From Mytilus galloprovincialis (lineage: Eukaryota; Mollusca; Bivalvia; Mytilida; Mytilidae), in contig NC_134851.1 in NCBI RefSeq assembly GCF_965363235.1, positions 37,104,321 to 37,168,320 of the forward strand: 64,000 bases of DNA, written 5' to 3'. The position numbers and the translations under genes were made by a program. The notes under the pieces are model-generated. The model had not been told where the DNA came from. It searched no databases and saw nothing but the letters and a program-made list of their open reading frames with translations. Positions 1 to 9,500 of this stretch are shown here, piece by piece. Numbering within the stretch: position 1 is the stretch's first letter; every line of letters starts with the position of its first letter.

Positions 1-283
1 AATGTGAAGAACACTGATTCGACCATATAACATGATTCATTATGCTATTGACGATGTATAATACAGAAAACAGTTGAAAATATACTGTTTTGAGCGATCC
101 TGGTTCAGTAATCTGCAAAAGCGCTTCGGACGCATGCAATGTAGAAACTTTTATTAAACTACATCAAGTAAATTAGAAAATCTCGATATTAAATAGACAC
201 GAAGTGGACATGAATAGATTAAACGCGAGATAAAGTATCCCCGAAAATAAGTTGGTTTACAATATTACTGTATTTTTATTTAC

Positions 284-542
284 CCTGCACAAGTATGATC
301 CATCTCCGTGCAGCTGTACACATTGACTATCTGCATTATATACTTGTCCTGCTAGAAACTGGTCGTAAGGAGATTGAGCTGTCGGGTCAAAACTTGGACT
401 TAATGTCTTCATACAATTGTTATTAACCCTATGGATATAAAAAGCGCCATATTTATTTTGAAAATTATACAATTTTTCTAGATATACTTTCCCATATTTT
501 TCGTCAGTAGAAAACACAATTGTATCGAGTTTCCTAAATTTT
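284..542 (-). CDS. Metalloproteinase copy 1, exon 12 (disintegrin-like/cysteine-rich start)
   Basis: The donor is AGG|GTAAAT. The acceptor is taken at GTGCAG|AAAA because the same AG exists in copy 2; a second AG nine bases downstream would also keep frame. It encodes a segment ending QFLAGQVYNADSQCVQLHG, the hallmark opening of ADAMTS cysteine-rich regions (GQ.YnAd.QC...G). In copy 1 it is fully open. Confidence 0.85.
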
Positions 543-3500
543 CTGCACTATAAATCGTTATAAATGATTGGTTATATGCACAGATGTAAGAAAACGAAAA
601 AAAACCAAAACAAATGGTTATGGCATTCATACGAATATACGAGGATGTGAAATGCTTGCCAATGAGACAACTCTCCACTAGAGACGAATGACCTACACGT
701 TAAAACCTATAATAGGTCACCGTACAACCATCAAAAATAAGCAAAGCCGATAAACGGGCTTGTTTATGTATAAAACAAGAAATACTGAAAACAATTCAAT
801 TGAGAAAAAGATCGGCCTGGTTTATGTATAATACAATGATCTAAAAAAGATATACTGTACAGAAACAAACGACAACCACTGAATCTATTATTGATCAAAT
901 TTGTACACCAATTATATGTATATTTAACTTTAACTGAATTTGATTTCCGTTAGACAGTTATTTGGAGAGATGGACCACAACAGTTCGTCAGTGGTTTTTG
1001 TTTTTTGTTACTAGTATACATGCACTCTTATGTGGAGTGAGACTTGTAAATCAAGAATAAACCTGCAGGCGCATCCTTAACATCCGATGGCATGAAAAGA
1101 TATCAAACCAAGATCCGTAGGAAAATACAATCCCCACTTGATAAAGAGTTTAAACAAGAGAAAAAATGAATAATGCACACACTGAGGAAGCCAAATGCAA
1201 ATAACAGCAATTCCGATTATAATTGACCCACAAATCAGGGGCAAACCAATATACACTTGAGAAGAAACATTTTAGCTAAGATGTAGAAAAAGGATACAAG
1301 TGGCATGATCTAGACAGGCTAGCAAAGTAATAGAACTAGGTGAAAAAATATCGTCAATGGCCTATGCTTTATCAAAGGAAAACAAGATTCAGTAAAGTAA
1401 GCATACATGTAAAAGACAATTGTTTAGTTTGTAAGTTAGTGAATAATAATGGTAGATCCAAGTCTGTTTGTGACTGTTTTTTCTAATCTATTGAATAATT
1501 TAATATGGTCACATTTTCGAAAAAAAAATATTTGCTTAACTTTGAATTTTTCGAAAAAAGAAGGATTAATTGTTCATTAAGAATACCTATTTGGAAGGAC
1601 TTTTTTGATACGATCATGACTCATGAGTCTTTTAAAGACGAAACACTCGTTTGGAGTAAACAATTATAACCGTACAAAGCATATAGTAAATGTTTTGTGA
1701 CACAATTATAAATCCTGAACTGATATTAATACCAAAATATACCATCTTTAACGACCTGACAACAGTATCGTAACAATATCCTTTCTAAATAATTTAAATC
1801 TGTTTTTAAATGTTTGGTTATTTTTTGCAGTGAATGCGGACATTTACTTGCTTTGTAAATAATATTACAATAACAGATTGGATGTGAAATACCCGAACCT
1901 ATAAGATGTCTGTATGTTGTTTTTTTTACGAATGAAGTCCTTGTTCCTATGATAAAATTTAGAAAATGTTTTGAATAGTTTGTGATTTCGAAAAGTCTTG
2001 TGCAATAATTCTTCAGTAATACATAGATTGCTTTCGTTAAGATCAAATACGTTGTTATATGCACGAGCGAATCGAACAAGTTGAGATATATAAACACCAT
2101 AAGATGAAGACAAGGAAACGTCACCATCTAAATAATTCACAATAGGGAATAAATTATCTGTTTTATCACAAATTTTGATTTTTCAAAAAAGCAAAATGAA
2201 TTAAGATTGCATGCCTTGTATTTTGTTGTATCTTTCGGTAGGTTTCTTATTGACATATTTATTAACGATGTTCTAGTCTGTCTCTGCATTCTGTTTTGCA
2301 ACTTATACTACTTAAAACTTACGAATCAAGTTGTTTGATGTATGAGGTAAAATATTGTGTAGAACAAGAAGAGAATATCCAAGGATGTGCTGCAGTGGCC
2401 CCTTGTTGTGGCATACTAGATGGTGCCATTATATATGCGTCAGATGAACTACACAGGTTACCAGTACCGTCATGTTTGGCGCTCAAACTGAAAAAATAAG
2501 ATGTGGTACATGTATGCTTGCTATTGACGTCAATGAGACAATTCGTCGCAATAAACCAAATGACACAGAAATTAACCATAAGCAACAAAATGCAAAACAG
2601 CATTGTTAAAAAAATATTTTCTTGACGCTTATACATTGAATGCATTTATACATTTTCAGTTACGTGCAGCGTGTATATGTTTACGCTCTATGTAACTGAA
2701 AATATGAACTGTCAACGGATAAATCTTGTTTATAAGCATTTCAGAATTTTATTAGAATGGTCACCTTAATGATCGTAAGCATATGTATTGAATGGAACAG
2801 TTTTAGTCTAACATAACAAAAATACTATATTTAGGGCTTACCAGTGTCCTAGTTCGTGTGCTGCTGTTGTTATGACAACGAAATCAAATCTTTCCTCAAC
2901 TATGGATTGGCTGTTTTCTGTACACACAGCACTAGTGAAAGCTAGACCTATACAATGTGTCACAACTCATTTTAGGTACATTGTAGTTTAAAGAGTATGC
3001 CCAATACAAACCAATATTTCTACAAAAAACAGTGCTGGATACACAGTCAACTTTTGTTTGTTTTACCATCTTGATTACAGTCACTGTCAGAACAAGGCCT
3101 TATTTTAATCTTATCAGAAAGTTATATACAGATTTTTTTAACGAATATATGTATCATTTTTAGGTCCATTGAAAAGTTGTTTTTAAGGTTGACGAAATTT
3201 CACGAAATTGAATCAAACTGACTGCTGATAACGAAATAGTATTTCACAACTCAGCGTTCATAAATTTATGAAACAAAGACAATTATATTCTATTTTTGTG
3301 GTGTAAAAAATCGTAGCAAATGCCCTTTAAATTATGCATATAAAAAGATACACATGACATTAAATATTTAAAACCACCTAATACATATTAGCACGTGATA
3401 TTGTAAATGTCTTACCTGCATTTCCTGTTAACCCAGAGGCTGTCAGATCGTATCTTTAAATAAAATGGAAATTGTTGGATGGTATAAATTGCTGATACAC

Positions 3501-6500
3501 TACAACTTTGGAGACACATGCCGTTTGATTTTACATATTAAACACAATTAATTCAGACTAACCAGTGAATTAAAGAAAATCTCATATTTTGACCTATGAT
3601 AGTATGAAAAACTTGAATGTGATATTATTGCCAATGCGAAATCTACCTTCAAGAGTTTAAGTGCTCAGTCTTGTTTTTACGTTGTGTTGTTTTGTCTTAT
3701 GGTCAATTTTCGTTTCTTTTTTTGTCAGCGTTTGTCAATTTGTCATCGATTCATGAATGTGAATGTCCCTTTAATATATTCCACCTGCATGATTGTATCT
3801 TTGACTGGCATATACAGCTGATTTACGAATTAATATTTGCTTCGTAAAAGACAATATTTTTTATCAAGAGGCTGAGTCCCAAGGGCTTAGCCAGGGTAAA
3901 TTGGATGTGGATGCCTGAACACGCCGAGCGGAGCGAGTTGAAAAAAATTTAGGACCTTTTTATGCAGAAAATTATATTTTTTCGGTCTTTTTCTTTGAAT
4001 GAATTTGTACTTACCCCAGATTCCGACACCACTTAGATTTTTGTTTTAAATCAATGAATAATAGCCTTGAAAATATCGAATAGGGTCACGATGATAATTT
4101 TATTATTTAAATATTTACAAAAATATTAACAATTCAGAATATTTACAACAAAAAGTTCAGCTTTCTTCCCTTAACTGTTGCAAATTTTGTAATAACATTT
4201 TGTCTATCGATTTGACTGGCACATACAGCGGATTTACGTATTAATATTTGCTTGGTAAAAGACAATGTTTTTTTATCAAGAGGCTGAGTCATTGTTCAGA
4301 GATATTAGTTACGTGTTAGGAATTTAGAAAAAGATTCCGCGAATAAATGAAATTGCAGTATATCCTTATAAAGTAAAGACTTATTATATTTACCGGGTAA
4401 ACAACATTGCATGATCGTGATCTGGTAATCCGGTTTGTAGCTTCACCCATGTTTGGAAATTCCCTAAACCAACAGTCGAATCCACTCTGTTGGGGGTAAA
4501 TGACGCATCTTTAATATTCTCTGTCCATGAAGCGTCACCTGGTGTCTACAAATAAAGGAACTTAACATGAAATGTTTGATGGGTTACCGTCTTGTTAACA
4601 TTGAATATGAAGGCAAAAACTAAGTAGTTAACCAATTTTCTTTACTAATAAATCCATATAAAAGAGACAAATTAGGATAACAAACAAAAACTGACGATAC
4701 CACATGAGCTTAAAGAGCTAGCTAGACCGAGTGAGTCGACAGGGTAAGCATTTCCTGCTTTGCATGCATTACCTGACATGCGTATTCACACTCCATTTGT
4801 TTCTAACATATAGCACATGTAACTCATTTTATTTTTCATTGCATCTAACGTTCTAACAAAACTAACCGAATGTTTAAATATGGAATTATTGGAATGAATT
4901 AAACTATGTATCATTAAAATATAGTATGCTGTAATTTTTCGTGGATTATATTCCTTGTTTTTTCCCTAGCTTTCCGATCTATACTGTGACTCTAATTTTA
5001 CCCGATTATATAATATATTGAATTGCTGTATTCAAATAGAAGTTGCATGAATAGTCTAGAACAGCTAAAGTGAACAGGTCGAGAAAAAAATGGTTGACAG
5101 TATTTAAATCTTAAAATATATAATATACCTGAGAAATAATAATTCCAGCAAATAAAATAGATATTGTGTAAGCTGAAGTTTGGATATTTTTATACATGGC
5201 GTCCATCTGAAACAAAATAATAAATATAGCAAAATTACTACTAGAAGTGTATAACTGAAATAGAATTTACTCAACTTATGTAATTTTCCATTTCAGATTT
5301 TAATCAATTCTGAGTAATATTATCAAAAGCGTAAACCAATACGTTGAGGGTTGCTATCATATATCTATAATATCCATATTATCATATATATATATAACAA
5401 GCATGAAAGTTAAACCAATATTATTAAGTTTACCTTTATAACAATTCATATGTGAATTTACAAAACAGACCTTATACAACGCTTACCCCGTTCAGAACAA
5501 AAGCATAATACTGACGAATTGTTGTCAGGGCGTCTGTTTCCTTTTCCTGTATTGTGGATTTATCACTCTTAGCATACCAACTGAAAAAAGTTACAATAGC
5601 CCATGTTGAACATCGTATCACATCACAAACAGTGTTTCAATGATACATCCTAAAACGAAAGCAGTTTGACACCCATGCGCCCCAACTTTGAATAGCTATG
5701 GCACTAAAAAAAGGTTGACACAATGAACAATGATAAGATGAGTGATACAAAGTGTAATTAGATACTGAAATTGTCTTTATCGAATTTAATTTTTCGAAAT
5801 TAAATCAATAAAATTATAATATATATCAGCTTAGTAAAACTTACTAACTATAAATAGCATAATCACAAAATATAAGTAATTCTATTTGTTGGCTTCCAGT
5901 GGCTCTTTTTCGTCTGTGGTAATTAGTCTGATTTTTGAAACTGTCACCTATAAGTTAAATGGTAAATCAATGTTGTGGTACAGAATGGACAAAAACACAA
6001 TTATAACAGTTTCAGTAGCCACTAAACAGACAAGACAACCACAGTAGTATTCCGAGAGATCTTTCGAAAGACACGAACAACTCAGTAAAGATATGAAACC
6101 TCTAATTCGTGCTCGTTCTGAAAGCATATACAAGAAAGAAGTACATGCTTGAAAGTAAATAGTTCATACGCAAAGCTATTTCATGTTAATAAGTAAAATA
6201 TTATTTAGATATTTGTTGTATTAAATAAAGGGATCTGGGATCACTGTAGAGCCCTTGCTGAAATTCTCTTTTGAAAAAAACGAAATAGGAAGGCAGATAT
6301 TGCCTGTTTCTCATATCGAAAGTACCTTTTTTTTGTGTGTCACTTTATCTTAACTTCAGAAAAATATCTTCGAATGCTTGAAATAGCAGAATATTATAAA
6401 TAAATCAATTAGTATAAATTATATACATTAAATAATGGTTTTATTCCTATAAATTAAAAAAAAATATATATTAGAAAGAGCAACCAGGCAGATGATTGTA

Positions 6501-9500
6501 ACACAAGTTAACTCATAGTTGTACAAGACATGATAACTATAAAAAAAAAAATTAATAACATTTGAAATGATTTTTACGATGCAACTCGTCCTCTAGCTGA
6601 TTGGCTGAAATTTTTTGTCTATCAGCTCATAGTCATAATTTTATCATGTGACCTTCACGTCATTAACTTTTTTTCATGATTTTCTCCTCAAAACTGGAAA
6701 TAATAAGAATTAAATTACAAAGGAGTAACTGTAATATTCTTCCGTTTATCCAAAATGTGGTACACACTTTAAAATTAACCGCTACGCAGGGTATTCAGTT
6801 AGTACAACATTTTTAGGATATTCTGTTAAAGACAGGAAACTAGAGGCTCTAAAGAGCCTGTGTCGCTCACCTTGGTCTATGTGAATATTAAACAATGGAC
6901 ACAGATGGATTCATGACAAAATTGTGTTTTGGTGATGGTGATGTGTTTGTAGATCTTACTTTATTAAACATTCTTGCTGCTTACAATTATCTCTATCTAT
7001 AACAGTACTTTCTGTGGAAAATGTTATTGAAAATCTTCAAATTTTAAGAAAATTGTTAAAAATTGACTATGAAGGGCAATAACTCCTTAGGGGGTCAATT
7101 GACTATTTTGGTCATACTGACTTATTTTTAGTTCTTACTTTGCTGTACATTATTGTTGTTTACAGTTTATCTCTATCTATAATAATATTCAAGATAATAA
7201 CAAAAAAACCCAGCAAAATTTCCTCAAAATTACCAATTCAGGGGCAGCAACCTAACAACCGATTATCCGATTCATCTGAAAATTCCAGGGCAGATAGATC
7301 GTGACCTGATCAACAATTTTACTTCCTGTCAGATTTGCTCTTAATGCTTTGGTTTTTGAGTTAAAAGCCAAAAACTGCATTTTACCCCCATGTTCTATTG
7401 TTAGCCATGGCGGCCATCTTGGTTTGTTGGCCGAGTTACCAGACCTATTTTTTTTAACTAGATACCCCAATGATGATTATGGCTAAGTTTGGTTAAATTT
7501 GGCCAAGTAGTTTCAGAGGAGAAGATTTTTCTAAAAGATTACTAACTTAAAGATTTATGAAAAATGGTTAAAAATTGAATTTAAAGGGCAATAACTCCTA
7601 AAATGGTCAACTGACCATTTTGGTCATGTTGACTTATTTGTAGATCTTACTTTGCTGAACATTATTGCTGTTTACAGTTTATCTCTATCTATTATAATAT
7701 TCAAGATAATAACCAAAAATAGCAAAATTTCCATAAAATTACCATTTCAGGGACAGCAATCCAACAACAAAATGTCCGATTCATCTGAAAATTCCAGGGC
7801 AGATACATCGTGACCTGATCAACAATTTACTTCCTGTCAGATTTGCTCTAAATGCTTTGGTTTTTGAGTTATAAGCCAAAAACTGCATTTTAACCCTATG
7901 TTCTATTTTTAGCCATGGCGGCCATCTTGGTTAGTTGGCCGGGTCACCGGACACATTTTTAAACTAGATACCCCAATGATGATTATGGCCAAGTTTGGTT
8001 AAATTTGGCACAGTAGTTTCAGAGGAGAAGATTTTTCTAAAAGATTACTAAGATTTACGAAAAATTGTTAAAAATTGACTATAAAGGGCAATAACTCCTA
8101 AAGTGGTCAACTGACCATTTCGATCCTGTTGACTAATTTGTAGATCTTACTTTGCTGAACATTATTGCTGTTTACAGTTTATCTCTATCTATAATAATAT
8201 TCAAGATAATAACCAAAAACAGCAAAATTTCCTTAAAATTACTAATTCAGGGGCAGCAACCCAACAACGGGTTATCCGATTCATCTGAAAATTTCAGGGC
8301 AGATATATCTTCACCTGATTAACAAATGTACCCCATGTCAGATTTGCTCTAAATGCTTTGGTTTTTGAGTTATAAGCCAAAAACTGCATTTTACCCCTAT
8401 GTTCTATTTTTAGCCATGGCGGCCATCTTGGATGGTTGGCCAGGCCACCGGACACATTTTTAAAACTAGATACCCCAATGATGCTTGTGGCCAAGTTTGA
8501 TTTAATTTGGCCCAGTAGTTTCAGAGGAGAAGATTTTTGTAAAAGTTAACGACGACGACGGACGACGGACGACGACGGACGCCGGACGCCAAGTGATGAG
8601 AAAAGCTCACTTGGCCTTTTAGGCCAGGTGAGCTAAAAATAATACAGTCGTTCTTTAATTTTTGTGCACAACAGTTTGTTTATATTCCTAATTTTTAATT
8701 GCTTGATATGCTAAAATTTAAAAGGCATTTCAATTCAAAAGAGTTTTAGTTTTCAAGCTTCTAAAGCCGCAGACAGTGTTTACAATAAAGTGAAACAGAG
8801 TACCATGAACATATTTACCAATTTTATAAACGTCATCAAATTGAACATTTCTTTTGCGTTCTTTTATAAGATGAACATTTTCAAGTCTTCCATGAAAGGA
8901 GGAATAGTTTCTCTGTGATGAAGTCTGTATAATATACTCCTCCCCTGCAAAGCTGAACGTTCCAAACTGAAATCACATAAAAAAAATCCAATTAGGGAGC
9001 AATCATTTAAGTTAAAGGTGGGGTTATGGTTTTTTCGTTAGTTTTTCAACACGTAAGGTATACGAGATAAGCATGATTCAAAATAAATTTTTTTTTCATC
9101 TGCTTGATCACAATATATTTTTTCATCTAACGGGATCAGAATAATTTAAAAAAACCAAACCCATAAACCATTTTTGAAGTAAAATGGTCGTTCCCCTACG
9201 TCCTTTAAAGTGACAGAGACAAAATATATCAAAGTTAAATTCATATTTAGAAAACAAACTTGCAAAGCCATTGCTAAAAACGAAAAACGATGAAAAAGTC
9301 ATACACAACATAAAATAAACTAAAGATTGGGCAACACGATCCACACCAAAAATTGTGAAGATATCAGGAGGTCCGGAAGGATAGCTCCGATTGCATATGT
9401 GGTTCAAGGTTCATATTTTCATAATATTAAGTCATGTATATAAGTTGGTACATGATTTTGAAATGGGGACTTACTGCTTTGGTCGATACACTAAACTTTC

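Noticed and set aside
2296-2499. Plus-strand open frames at 2296 and 56835
   Set aside because: They are antisense to exon 11 of the metalloproteinase, which has clear splice sites and motif evidence.
7252-8494. Repeated small protein containing RWPPWL..EH.GKMQF
   Set aside because: It recurs because the noncoding ~510-bp unit of the element is tandemly repeated; no start, splice or domain logic.
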